DNA of 64,000 nucleotides, from contig NC_040018.1 of NCBI RefSeq assembly GCF_000972845.2, positions 14,419,157-14,483,156 on the forward strand. Reading direction: 5' to 3'. The DNA comes from Larimichthys crocea (taxonomy: Eukaryota > Chordata > Actinopteri > Sciaenidae). Of this stretch, positions 26,801 to 36,125 are shown one piece after another. The position numbers and the translations under genes are program-made. The notes beneath the pieces were generated by a model. That model saw nothing but the letters and a program-made list of their open reading frames with translations. It was not told where the DNA came from and made no database searches. Positions within the stretch are counted from its first letter, which is position 1. Every line of letters starts with the position of its first letter.

Positions 26801-29800
26801 CATACTGTAGGCATGCACATACACACAGCACACCTGCAGCTTAATTCACACATGCAAATGGAAGCACCTGTACTGGGTCTCAATGTGAGCCCCACAGAGC
26901 ACAGAGGTTAAAATGAATACCTGAATGATAGCAAACCAATAATGTCTAAACTGCCTCTACACGACAACACTGAGGGGGAGGGTGATAAGTGATGTGTAAC
27001 ACCTCAAACAAATCACCAAACGTGATTCATGTAGACTGAAGCAGAACATCTATTTCTGCTGGAAGAATGAACAGAGATGGGAGCGACCGGTAGCTGACCA
27101 TGTAACCACAATGTGCCTGATTTGATTTCAGCCGGGGCTTTCTGTCCTCTTCACTATCAACTGTCCAATAAAAGGCAAAAATGTGTTTTAAATAAAAAGA
27201 ATAGTCTCAGAGAAGCTAAGTAATGTTTGGTACTGGGCCATTCATCCTGAGAAAGAAACTACAGATGACAAGCTTTGGATTGTGGCAAAATTTTGGACAT
27301 CAGACTGAGATCAGTCAAATAATGGTGGGCCAGAAGAGGAGCTGCACAGTTAGTGCTGTCGGAATGAAAAGTAAAATCAGTCACCGAGCACACATTAAGA
27401 TGAAAGATGAAAGATAAACCAGAGGGAAGACAATGTGCTTTATAATAAGACAGAGGAACTGACATGGTAACCACTTCAGTAATTATCAACACTCTGAGTG
27501 GTTTCATCAACAGATATAACAATGGTTTGAAAGTGACAGTTTGCAGAAGTGTCGAGCTGAGCAACAGCTGGTGAATAACAGGTCAAGCTAATGGTTTCTT
27601 TTTATTATTATTATTAATATTGATTATATTACCTGGACCAGAAATATGGCTCTTTTGATACACCGCTCATACTTTTCACAGGCCAACAAGGAGCCAAAAA
27701 AAATAATAATACATGTATCAACATTTGCAATTTTTAATTTTTTAAAGACAACAATCTGTAAATAAAGCTAAGCTAGTTAATTAATCTAAACTTATCATTG
27801 GTCAGGTACATCACCATGCACTTACTCTTCCACTGTGGACTGAAGCTCGGCCTCCGTTTTGACTAGTTTTTCCTTCAGACGCTTGCACTCCTCTGCAATC
27901 CGCTCCAGCTCCTGCTGCAGCTCTTTCAAACCTGCCACGGTCCTCTTGTCAGCCTGGTTGTTCTGATGGTGAAACACACAAATATTAATGCATTTCACTG
28001 TAGATATACACACTATACATACTATACTTATATAATTGTACATATCCTGAACCAGGCTTATGGAATTTGGAGTCAACTGGTTTTGATAATGAATTGTTGA
28101 TGATTTTTTTTTTAAACCACATGTTTATAGGCACATGTTTTTAAAATAAACCGACTTTTAAAGTAAGCATTCCCAACTGTTACACTCAGTTTGAGTGATT
28201 TAAGCTTTTAATGCAAAACAAACAAGAGTGTTTTGAATTCCTTCTCACTTCATTGAAACACAAACAACACAGATTTGCAGGTCTAGACAAAAAAGACTAA
28301 GCTGTTTATTCTTTTATTATGTTCATGAAAATGCACCTTTGTGTTAAAGCGTAGCCAATTCTACAGCCAACCAGTAGTCCCAAAATGTTTCTTTAAATTC
28401 AGCAAACACAACAGTAATCTTTCTAAACAAACCCCTGATTAAAAGTTATTCTCAAACAAAAACATGTTTAGCAATAGACAGGCCAACACAAACAGGCTGG
28501 TGTCAGTGGCACAGTTACAATCGGACTGTTGTTACCTCAAGTTGTCTCTTCAGTTCAGCCATTTTTTTCTCCAGTTCAGCATTTTGCTCCTGCAGAGCTT
28601 TGGCCTGTGCAGCAAAGTCCAGGGACTGACAGAAGAAGACAGATGTTTTAGGGTTGGTTGTTCCTTATTGATACTTGGAGGGTAAATATTCAATAGCTGA
28701 CAGTGTCTGCTGTGCAAAGTAAATCCTGAAATAATATGCACACAGTTTTAGAAGGTCCCATTAAATGCCTCTGAGATTATTATTAATTTTCTGTGTGGTT
28801 GGAATTTCACATTTACTTGGAAATTCACATTAGTACAAGCTGGGTATCACTTTGGGAAACTAGGAAACACAGACACACACGTCTCACCAATTTACAGTGA
28901 AACAACTAAATCATGAAGGTAGAACTGCACTTTTACAACCGCAAATCTATGAGCTGAATATAAAAAGATGCCCTTTTTGACACATATTTGGCATATCAAG
29001 ACAGATAAGAGAGAATACTTTTTTTATTTCATGTGTTCTCTAAGTGTTAGTGTTGCACGATTGTAATGACATAACAATGTCTCACTTTGTTTTCGCCTTG
29101 TGAACTCGCCGTGGCCCGAGACTTCAAGGTCTGTATCTTCTCAAAGACGAGGTTGACCTTTCTCTTTGTCGTCTCATCACTGTCGTTGCTTCTGCAGACA
29201 CGCACACACACATGCACACAAACACACACACACACACACATGCACACAAACACACACACACACACACAGATTACTTAATAAAGGTTAACAAAAAACTCTT
29301 AGTGTTTGGGGAATCGGGAATTAATTTGAGACTGTTCTGGGAACAGAGAAATTCATTCCCAGCTTAGAAAGGGTCAGGATCATGGTGCTTTGATGTGTCA
29401 CCTCGCAGCACAACCAGCTTCATTGAACCCGTCCAATAAAGTTGGAGTCACATTAGTGGAAGAATCAAATGCACGAGCATTATAATGGGATTGCTGCAGT
29501 CTAATTGCATCACCTTTTAAAGCAGTAACAACAAGAACTAAAAAGAAATATCACAGTTTCTAATGCTTTAAAAAACATCATGCAAACTGGGAGAAATTGT
29601 GGGTGCTTCTTTTCATACATTTTTATGGATTGCTTGCTCTTGGCATTTAGATAGTAGGAGTTTCTAAGAATCCTAAATTCACAGAATTTGTCAAAAAAGC
29701 AGCCACACCCACACACTTTTATCTCAAATCTATTCCCCTACATGGGAAAAGTTAAACTAACAAAGTGAAAACTTAAAATACTGTCAGTAAAAAACTTAAA

Positions 29801-32800
29801 TAAATAAAAAAAAAAGAGAGCGAAAAGCTGAGAAAAGCAGCTTTGTCTTTGGTGTTCAACACTGAGCATTTTTGGGTTTACTGCCAGATGTTTGAAAATC
29901 CAAAGATGGGAGGATTTTATCAACCCACAGAGCAATATTTTATCCTTCAGTTCAAGTGAAAACATCACAATCTGCCAAACTGGAGTTACAACACTTTCAC
30001 ATGACAACAGTGATATATTATTTCAATAAATTAATAGGCGGACACAGAAAGCCAACCCCCACCCCCCACCCCAAATCTCTGTTCTCCTCATACAGATGAT
30101 TTTCATTAAACCTTTATAACCCCTGTTGGTGAATGTTTGTCTTCTGGGTCTTGGGAATGTAGCTCAGTTTCAGCCCCAGCACTTCCATCTGTGTTTCCTT
30201 TCCTTTGTCCTGTGACTCCTGACCTGTGGCCCACCACACCCAAGCAGTTTCCTGTTCTCTCTACATTACCACAAGCCTGTAGCGCATGCAAGAAATGTAG
30301 AAAACCAAAAACGGTTTCTCACTGTAAAATCACGCACCACTAATGCAACTGCTGCAGAGTACAGCTGAACTGGCATTTGTGTTTGACTCCCAAAACAATT
30401 CATCACAGCGACTCGCTGCCCTAATTAAAAGACTGTAGAGAATGCACAAACCTCATGATAGTTTGCTCCTTTAAAACCTAACCAGCAGTTAACCTTTTAA
30501 CCCAACATGCCTATCCTTGACAGGCAGTAAGTGTCTGATTACAGAGGCAAACAAACCATCTACTCCTCAATTCTTACTGCAGCAAAGAGAAAGCCGAGAG
30601 AGAGAAAGTGGGATCCTACAAAAAACAAACTCCAGACAGCTGGATCACTCACAGTCTGGGTGGGAGGGTAAGAAGACTGCATTCCTTAACTTTTATCACA
30701 AACAGTCCCTCTGATGAAAAACATTTATGTGGTCCTACAGAACAGCCTCTCCCTTCATGATATGATGCCTTAACACATTGGATTTGGGCTACAGAGTGAA
30801 CAATACGCTCAGTTCATGATTCAACTAACAGCTGAAACATTTCGTCAATTTTTTTTCAAATTAATATGAGCATGAAACCTAGATTGATGAGAGCAGAAAA
30901 GTCAAGATAACTCACCCATCCTTAAGGTAACTGAACAAAATTTGTTTAGCTGTCTCTTCATGTGTTTGTTGTGAAAGCTCCTGTTGACCTTTCAGTAGAT
31001 CAGGTGTCGCCTGGAAATGACAGGAAATTAATTAATCAAACATGAGTGATCTTAAAGCAAAAAAAGATGTTCATCGGTCATAAATCTTTATTTTGATACA
31101 ATTGACCAGACAGTCATCTGTTAATAAATTAAGAAACAGGTTAAAACACTTCAGATGTTACATCCAGTGGTAGCTCTCGGGCTTTTTACCTGAACATCTG
31201 CCTCTGTGCTGGGCTTTTTGTCTGCAGTGGAAGAAGATTTAGATAGTGATGTTGACAGTGATGTTGTCGAAACTTTTCCAGCTGAAGAGGCACCATCCAC
31301 GCTATCTTTACTCTTTAATGATAGTGAGGAGGAGTGAGTCTGTGGCTTCTTATAACCCTGTATGGAGCCCACACCTTTAGAGATGGTACTCTGGGGTGAG
31401 CCAGGCGCGCTGGTGGCACGAGACAAAGCCATGGAGTCACTCTTACCATCTAAGGCCGTGACCCAGGAGTCGTGACTGCCGGCTGTTTTCTGCAGCCGTA
31501 GCTGCGAGGGCCGTAGGACATGCTCCATTGATGTGCCTCGCTGGGGGATAAACTCGTCCATGAAGCTAGAGCCACCTCGCAGGCCGTAGGCACTGTCCAC
31601 ACTGCGTGAGCGCTTCCTGTCTTCTGGATTGATCCGGTTCCTGCGACCTGCCCTGCCCCTGCGCTGGTGGCTGCCATCTTTGCCATCAAACTTCTCAATG
31701 AGCTCATCGACACCAGGAATGGAGCCCGTGTCAATGTCTCTGCCTGAACCGGGGAGGAAAGGGATGTAGCGGCGGTTCTCGTGTCGGTTGATGGTGTCTG
31801 CGTACAGTGCGTCCATCTGTTCGTCTGCCAGAGTCTTAGAGGTGGAAGATGAAGAAGAGTGGCGTGAGCGGGAAGAGGACTGGAGTACTGGTCCGCTGGA
31901 ATCAGTCCTGCGTAGAGGAAGGACATCGGGCTCACGGTGGGTGCGCTCCAGGCTGGAGCTGGCACTGCTCATAGAGCTGGGGGATCTGCATGATGTCTTG
32001 CTCTGCTCACTCGTGGGACTCGAGACGGTTGAGGCCTGAGGCTGGGCTGGAGGCACTGGTTGGTGCTGGGTTTTAGAGACTGGCTTGGACTGAGGTGGAT
32101 TTAGGCTGGTGAGACGAGGTTTGGACTGCGGCTGAGCCACTTGTGATTGTGTCTTGGTCTGAGGCTGAGGGTGCTGGGCTGGAGGCAAAGACTGAGACTT
32201 TGGCTTAGGAATGGCTGTCTCACTCTGGGATGGAAGTTGCTTTTTCTCTCGCTGTGCAGGAGCTGTATTCCAGTCAGGGCTTGATGACTTAACGTGAGAC
32301 GATGTAGCCACAGCAGATTTGGAGGAGGAACTCTGCTGTTGGTTCCCAGTGCCAGCCAGAGGCAAAGGCCTTGAAGGCAGACTATGGAAACCATCGATGT
32401 TCAGGGAGTTGGTGTCCGGATCATACGGCTGCAGTATCTCAGGATGCTTCTGAAAGTTCAGAAGGGTGGATGACTTCTTTCCATGTGAATCTGCAATGCC
32501 ATTTTGAGGACCAGTGTAATGCATCATCTTCTGAGACCTGTACTCCATGAAGGGGCTGTTGGATCCAGCCTCCTTTCCTCCCCTGAAATCATACTCCTCG
32601 TAGTTCTCGATAAAAGAGCCCTCTGTGTCGATGTACCCGTTAGTGTTAGGGTCGATATAGGATTGAGGAGTCCTGTCCTGGTTGTTGAGAACGACGTATG
32701 GGTGTCCATCTATACCCTGGACACGGATGCTGAGGCCGTATGTACCGGCTCCATTACTGTGGGGCCTGGAGGGGCGGGACGGCTGAGTGTGGCCCCGCTG

Positions 32801-32842
32801 TGGTCCGCTGTTAGGAATGCCAGTCACTCTGTACGACTCCAT
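8673..32842 (-). CDS. cgnl1: cgnl1, cingulin-like 1 (paracingulin), complete coding region of 18 exons
   Basis: This is a scaffold of tight and adherens junctions that in mammals links ZO-1 and RhoGEF/GEF regulators to junctional actin. The exons sum to 3,960 bases, giving 1,319 residues plus stop (human about 1,302), and all phases agree. Residues 1 to about 600 are a disordered head. It has the conserved block [18 protein letters not shown] near residue 35, a [16 protein letters not shown] block, a Pro/Gln-rich stretch, and [17 protein letters not shown] with [16 protein letters not shown] after it. Residues of about 600-1260 are a heptad-rich coiled coil with [13 protein letters not shown] and [19 protein letters not shown]. 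The tail carries eight aspartates then ISTDGE and ends in [14 protein letters not shown] and the tail match CGNL1 better than cingulin (CGN). The start is the first ATG in frame. tcf12 lies upstream and the myzap candidate downstream, both on the same strand. Confidence 0.95.
8918..9081 (-). CDS. cgnl1: cgnl1 coding exon 17 of 18
   Basis: 164 bases, acceptor ...GAAG|TTG, donor AG|GTAAAC. It encodes [19 protein letters not shown] and [12 protein letters not shown], the end of the coiled-coil rod, closely matching vertebrate CGNL1. Confidence 0.93.
9219..9327 (-). CDS. cgnl1: cgnl1 coding exon 16 of 18
   Basis: 109 bases, acceptor TTTCAG|G, donor CAA|GTATGT. It encodes [20 protein letters not shown] to KDQ, part of the coiled coil. 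Phases fit both neighbours. Confidence 0.93.
9618..9742 (-). CDS. cgnl1: cgnl1 coding exon 15 of 18
   Basis: 125 bases, acceptor CTCCAG|AAT, donor AG|GTGAGA. It encodes [17 protein letters not shown] and [16 protein letters not shown], a coiled coil matching CGNL1. Confidence 0.93.
9974..10057 (-). CDS. cgnl1: cgnl1 coding exon 14 of 18
   Basis: 84 bases, phase 0 at both ends, donor CAG|GTACAC. It encodes [19 protein letters not shown] then CDKMALERQ, one of the best conserved stretches of the cingulin family. Confidence 0.95.
10058..12496 (-). other. cgnl1: cgnl1 intron, 2.4 kb
   Basis: No exon is visible. It holds an alternating CA/GT stretch near 11220-11282 with a CACGTG core, and on the plus strand a GT-rich run (12469-12492) right against the next exon's donor. 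Reading frames such as 11834-12076 lack support. Confidence 0.8.
12497..12586 (-). CDS. cgnl1: cgnl1 coding exon 13 of 18
   Basis: 90 bases, phase 0 at both ends, donor CAG|GTAAAC directly followed by CA repeats in the transcript. It encodes [18 protein letters not shown] then [12 protein letters not shown], part of the coiled coil. Confidence 0.94.
12707..12868 (-). CDS. cgnl1: cgnl1 coding exon 12 of 18
   Basis: 162 bases, phase 0 at both ends, acceptor TTTTAG|TTG, donor GAG|GTACGA. It encodes [20 protein letters not shown] through ARHIKLME, part of the coiled coil. Confidence 0.93.
12869..15449 (-). other. cgnl1: cgnl1 intron, 2.6 kb
   Basis: I see no coding exon or recognisable mobile element. 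A stretch around 13130-13360 is less AT-rich than its surroundings and could be conserved non-coding sequence, but nothing in the window proves this. Confidence 0.75.
15450..15620 (-). CDS. cgnl1: cgnl1 coding exon 11 of 18
   Basis: 171 bases, phase 0 at both ends, acceptor CTGCAG|ATG, donor GAG|GTACAT. It encodes [20 protein letters not shown] and YKEKNRREL, matching the human 'STxELQ...[11 protein letters not shown]' segment. Confidence 0.95.
15928..16080 (-). CDS. cgnl1: cgnl1 coding exon 10 of 18
   Basis: 153 bases, phase 0, acceptor TTATAG|AGG, donor GAG|GTGAGT. It encodes [20 protein letters not shown] to [12 protein letters not shown], part of the coiled coil. Confidence 0.93.
16172..16276 (-). 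CDS. cgnl1: cgnl1 coding exon 9 of 18
   Basis: 105 bases, phase 0, acceptor AACAG|AGA, donor CAG|GTGAGA. It encodes [20 protein letters not shown] to IRLEDVQ, a highly charged coiled coil. Confidence 0.93.
16384..16590 (-). CDS. cgnl1: cgnl1 coding exon 8 of 18
   Basis: 207 bases (69 codons), phase 0, acceptor CTGCAG|AGC, donor GAG|GTGAGA. It encodes [19 protein letters not shown] to LGDRVGRLE, part of the coiled-coil rod. The exon is Ala/Arg/Glu-rich. Confidence 0.93.
16591..25874 (-). other. cgnl1: cgnl1 large intron, 9.3 kb
   Basis: This is the longest intron in the window. The flanking exons join in phase 0 and their protein order matches human CGNL1, so I expect no missing coding exon. 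Inside lie a 51-bp dispersed repeat copy (25248-25298), a 182-codon sense-strand frame (22340-22888) that I judge to be chance, and less AT-rich stretches near 22500-22860 and 23090-23400 that could be conserved non-coding DNA. Confidence 0.8.
25248..25298 (+). repeat. 51-bp dispersed repeat, copy 1
   Basis: It starts ATATGGCTCTTCAGATACAC and ends CACAGGCCAACAAGGAGC. It matches copy 2 at 27644-27694 in the same orientation with four differences. Both copies lie in cgnl1 introns. The parent element is not recognised. Confidence 0.8.
25875..26087 (-). CDS. cgnl1: cgnl1 coding exon 7 of 18
   Basis: 213 bases, phase 0, acceptor CCACAG|GAC, donor CAG|GTGATC. It encodes [20 protein letters not shown], then [20 protein letters not shown] and QASLEEAKQ. 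The [13 protein letters not shown] block is a cingulin-family signature. Confidence 0.95.
26621..26759 (-). CDS. cgnl1: cgnl1 coding exon 6 of 18
   Basis: 139 bases. I chose acceptor GTCAG|G rather than the nearer TTCCAG|GTG because only it fits the phase of the previous exon and restores [19 protein letters not shown] as in human CGNL1. The donor is GCG|GTAATT. It encodes [18 protein letters not shown]. Confidence 0.92.
27644..27694 (+). repeat. 51-bp dispersed repeat, copy 2
   Basis: Same orientation as copy 1 at 25248-25298, with 47 of 51 bases identical. It lies in the intron between coding exons 6 and 5. Confidence 0.8.
27826..27962 (-). CDS. cgnl1: cgnl1 coding exon 5 of 18
   Basis: 137 bases, acceptor CATCAG|AAC, donor GA|GTAAGT. 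It encodes [20 protein letters not shown] to ELQSTVE, part of the coiled coil. Confidence 0.92.
28536..28625 (-). CDS. cgnl1: cgnl1 coding exon 4 of 18
   Basis: 90 bases, phase 0, acceptor TGTCAG|TCC, donor GAG|GTAACA. It encodes [20 protein letters not shown] to KRQLE, the start of the coiled-coil rod. Confidence 0.92.
29086..29191 (-). CDS. cgnl1: cgnl1 coding exon 3 of 18
   Basis: 106 bases, acceptor TGCAG|A, donor AAA|GTGAGA. It encodes [20 protein letters not shown] and TLKSRA, strongly conserved with human CGNL1 ([18 protein letters not shown]). Skipping it would shift the frame. A long TG repeat abuts its acceptor. Confidence 0.95.
29198..29268 (+). repeat. compound (AC)n microsatellite
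   Basis: About 71 bases of AC repeats with two ATGCACACAAAC interruptions, suggesting an internal duplication. In the cgnl1 transcript it reads as UG repeats ending seven bases before the exon 3 boundary. Confidence 0.95.
29269..30915 (-). other. cgnl1: cgnl1 intron, 1.6 kb remainder
   Basis: No exon or known repeat is visible apart from the microsatellite at its 3' end. A short C-rich run lies at 30056-30072. Confidence 0.75.
30916..31010 (-). CDS. cgnl1: cgnl1 coding exon 2 of 18
   Basis: 95 bases, acceptor TTCCAG|GCG, donor GG|GTGAGT. It encodes [20 protein letters not shown] then [12 protein letters not shown], almost the same as the human segment [12 protein letters not shown]. Confidence 0.95.
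31190..32842 (-). CDS. cgnl1: cgnl1 coding exon 1 of 18 (head domain, 551 codons)
   Basis: This is the largest exon, running from ATG at 32842-32840 to donor CAG|GTAAAA. It encodes the whole non-helical head. The start [13 protein letters not shown] is followed by the conserved [17 protein letters not shown] Ser-rich and Pro/Gln-rich middle part follows ([20 protein letters not shown] and similar), then [20 protein letters not shown], basic [20 protein letters not shown], and a Ser/Lys-rich end. The frame upstream stays open to the acceptor at 32895 but holds no other ATG. The last 12 codons of the open frame past 31190 are intron. Confidence 0.95.
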
Positions 32843-32894
32843 CAGGAATGCAGGAGGAAAAAAAATCCCTCTCCCTGGATCAGGTGGCCCACCT
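32843..32894 (-). other. cgnl1: cgnl1 5' UTR part of first coding exon
   Basis: 52 bases between the acceptor TTGGTTACAG|AGG and the start codon. The sequence has a run of eight T on the minus strand just upstream of the ATG. Confidence 0.6.
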
Positions 32895-34765
32895 CTGTAA
32901 CCAAAGGTTCAGACAGGCTGTATTAGTCAGAGATGAGATACTACATAATTCAGTTTTAGCAGACAAATGCCTCCCAGTTCCACTCTTAGCCAATAATGAA
33001 ACATTAAAGCCCCGCTGCATTTAATTATGTCGCCCGCTTTCATTTTTTCCTTTTCTTCTTGCTGTTCTTAACGTTGTGGTTTCTCCCCACGGATATCTTT
33101 TCTGTCAAACTGCTCAACTAATACACTCAGGCCAAATACAGAATGTGAAAATACACTCCCTGTGTGGCCTATAACAACTCAAAACCTATATTATCTGTGA
33201 AAACATGAGTCAACATCAGCCTCTTTCTTTTTAACAGCAAAAAATGACCAAGGTACTCTTTAGAGAGGCCTTACAGGTGTGTGACTAACAGGTATGGTAT
33301 AACAAAATGACTGTTTACCGTGCATGACAAAGAATGGTTAGACAGGTTAAGAGAAAGGGATTGAAAGATAAGACTCTAAAGTGAGTCAGTCAGACCTGAG
33401 AAAAATGTGAGAGCTCTGTCACCTACACGACTTTGTTAGGGTGTCAGGTTCAGAGTGAATGTGCAGTGTATATGTGTGTACACAGCATAGTTGATCCTTG
33501 TAAATGACATTGTAATTTGCAGCCCATGATCATGGGAAATTCCATGAAAAGAGAGCAACAAAATCTTATCAGGCTCGATTTTGTCATTGTCACATTTATA
33601 ATAATTGCGAGGTTGTCAAAGTTGACAGATTTGCAGCGCGATCGTGAGAACACAGCTGGCAAAAAAATATCAAACTGTCTACAAATTTTTAAAGAAAGTA
33701 AGTCGCTGAATGTTCTTCAGACACATTTATGCCTGGGAAGCCAGTGGAGACAAAGCCATCAGCAGCCACCATGCGTTTCACCGGACAAAGGGCTTTTAAC
33801 AGGTTCCTGTTTGCCTTGCTGATAGTGTCCCATTCTACCTGATGTTACAATACAAAGACGAGCCGAGATGGCACAGGAAGAAGGACACTGATAAGACTGA
33901 CAACAAAGGCAAAAGCAGGACGTAGCACATTAGCATGAAATAGGTAAAAACACACGTATGGACGCTTTTATTTATGTAGCACATTGTTGGGTTTGTCAGG
34001 TATTTGCTGGATTAGACAAAAATAGACATTCTCATGATGGTTTGTAAATTGATTTTCAACATTATTTACTACATTAGGGTATATCACAATATAAAAAATT
34101 ATAGAAAAGTTCAGAGTTTCTTCCCAGGACATTGGTTAGCCAAGATGGTAAGCCACTCGAGCCTGCATCTTGTTACATGTATGGTATTCGCTGCGTGAAA
34201 AAGCTCAACTGTAACATTTTATTTTATAAAAGTGTATTAATTCAATTTGTTAGCAGAGGCTGCTTGGTGTCCTGCCATAAAACACTGCATGAAACCATTT
34301 ATTTTATACATGTCAGCCACTCCTAGCACCATATGAGAATAATTCAGCACAGCTTAGCTCTGATAAATGGGCTGATCAGTCAGCTTCACAGGAGAGAAGA
34401 AGATGGCCTGAGTGAGATTCAAGCTTGAGAAGACACAATAGACTCTTTCATCCTTAGTGTCACATGTATCCAAAGCATGTCTGCAACTTATTTCCCCCTC
34501 CTATTGTATTTTCCACTGCAAAAAAGGAGGAAACTCTCACTGAGCTGCCTTCACTGTCCTTCATGGTGGCGGTGCTGCCTTCACTGACCCCTGAGAGGTC
34601 AGTGCACAGCACAGGTTGGATGTCAAGGACCTGGCTTTGATCTGTGCAGAGGTTCAGACTGTGTGCAGGTTTAACAAAGCAGATTTTTATCTACTCGTGT
34701 GAACTGGTAAGTTTTCAGTGTCACAGAGGGACGACACTGTGTCATAAAGAAAAGTTAACCACGAA

Positions 34766-34779
34766 CCCCCCCCCCCCCC
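34766..34779 (+). repeat. poly-C run
   Basis: Fourteen C in a row. Such runs are prone to length error and to replication slippage. Confidence 0.9.
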
Positions 34780-34835
34780 AATCAGGATTTAGGCTACACA
34801 GTGGGAAAATAATGTAAAGTTACGTAACGTGAACA

Positions 34836-34873
34836 GCAGTGCACTAATCTGAAACGTCAGATTAGTGCACTGC
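34836..34873. repeat. perfect 17-bp inverted repeat with 4-base loop
   Basis: The left arm GCAGTGCACTAATCTGA (34836-34852) is followed by AACG and the exact reverse complement TCAGATTAGTGCACTGC (34857-34873). The arms are free of low-complexity sequence. No matching element or gene is recognised. Confidence 0.95.
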
Positions 34874-35223
34874 ATGAGAATAATTCACAGGAGCAACCAT
34901 AAACACAATTAAATGATGGCGTTAATGAGCAGCCACATCACCATGACAAACAGTGAAGTGTTGTTCGCCAACAGCGGCTGTTTGACGCAGTTTACATCGC
35001 TGCTGCTGCTGCTCAGTGCAACAGGTGGTAATGAAACACACCAGCAGCCTGAGATTTACTGGAAAACTTTCTCACTTTCATGCCCTTCCCTTCATTAAAG
35101 TCGACTTCATAGCAGGTTAAATTATCATTTTGTTTTAGTGTTAACTGTTCAGCAGTTTGGCTCTTGTTGAGTTTAACGGCTGTTTAACGTCTACAATGAA
35201 TAACTGTTGGCTAGTTTACTCAC

Positions 35224-35265
35224 CGGCGTCGTTTGTCGCTCTTGTTCAGTTATCGCAGATTACAA
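35224..35265 (-). other. cgnl1: predicted cgnl1 non-coding exon 1
   Basis: A strong donor GCCG|GTGAGTAAAC lies at 35223-35222, about 70 bases downstream of a TATAAAA box (35291-35297). A start site 25-30 bases past the box gives an exon of about 40 bases that would splice to 32894. Transcript data are needed to fix the 5' end. Confidence 0.4.
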
Positions 35266-35290
35266 ACGTTTGTGTAGGAGAAAATATATA

Positions 35291-35297
35291 TTTTATA
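35291..35297 (-). promoter_or_regulatory. cgnl1: TATA box, putative cgnl1 promoter
   Basis: TATAAAA on the minus strand, embedded in an AT-rich patch just downstream (in transcription order) of a GC-rich, CpG-containing stretch at about 35395-35590. Confidence 0.4.
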
Positions 35298-35445
35298 CAA
35301 GCAGATAGACGGCTGAGCAAAGTGCCCACACCACTGCCTTGCTAACTTTTTTTTTAATCCTGTGTTGTTTTCTAAGACAGAGAGCAGGTTTCCAGAAGGA
35401 CGTCCGACCCTCCGGGCCGCTCCGCCTACTGAAACAAGCGCACAA

Positions 35446-35461
35446 CCCCGCCCCCCCACCC
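35446..35461 (-). promoter_or_regulatory. cgnl1: GC box and G-quadruplex-capable run, putative cgnl1 promoter
   Basis: On the minus strand this reads GGGTGGGGGGGCGGGG. That gives four G-triplets with single-base loops and overlaps an Sp1-type GGGGCGGGG-like box. It lies about 150 bases upstream of the TATA box. Confidence 0.45.
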
Positions 35462-36125
35462 AAAACCAGTCAGCTGGTCCAGGAACAGATTTCACATCAT
35501 CAAGCCTCATTGAAAGCCTTGGCAGGGCTTGTCCCAGCTCAGGCCCGGCTCAGTCAGTTTTGGACCGGCTCGGTTCATCTCAGCGGGGTCTTTAGAGAAC
35601 GGGAAACAAGTTTTTTTAAAAAAAGGAGCTGACACCCAGTCTGTTGTCTTTCATTACATTACAAACATTATTCAAACTGATTAAAATGTGTATTAAGTTT
35701 GAAGTAAGCCTAGTTGCTTGTGTTTGTATGAAACTGAGCCAGCACAAACAGACCTTATCACAAAAACAAAATAACTGAGCTCAGAAATTTTACGGTCTGA
35801 GTCACTTTTGGCTGCAGTGTGGAAAAAAAAAAGTACATGGGTGGATCCAGTAAAAAGTAATACATCTTTTGAAAAAATATTTCATAAATAAGCCAAAAAA
35901 TACACCCTGGCCTGGTGAAATATTTCAGAAATCTTATGAGATTAATATAACAAAATACACCCTTTAGGTTCATGTACTGATGTTAATTTCTTGTACAAAA
36001 TAATGGTTTTATGAATTATTTAGCGCCTGGGAGAATTACACAAACTTAAACCCGACGAATAAGTTTAATTATTTGCACCCCACATAAATGCAATTTGCAG
36101 CTGCATGTCTTTAAAAACCGAGAGC

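Larger units (their letters stand above)
32895..35223 (-). other. cgnl1: cgnl1 intron 1 (predicted), 2.3 kb
   Basis: This lies between the predicted non-coding first exon and the first coding exon. It contains a 14-base poly-C run (34766-34779) and a perfect 17-bp hairpin (34836-34873). I see no coding sequence. Confidence 0.5.

Noticed and set aside
31450..31965. 171-codon minus frame inside the cgnl1 head exon
   Set aside because: It is an alternative frame of the same exon. The 551-codon frame matches CGNL1 and this one does not.
8673..32842. Assignment to cingulin (CGN) rather than cgnl1
   Set aside because: The [11 protein letters not shown] segment, the LNFQKHPE block and the Asp-rich STDG tail fit CGNL1. 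CGN has a different tail. Neighbouring tcf12 also supports cgnl1.
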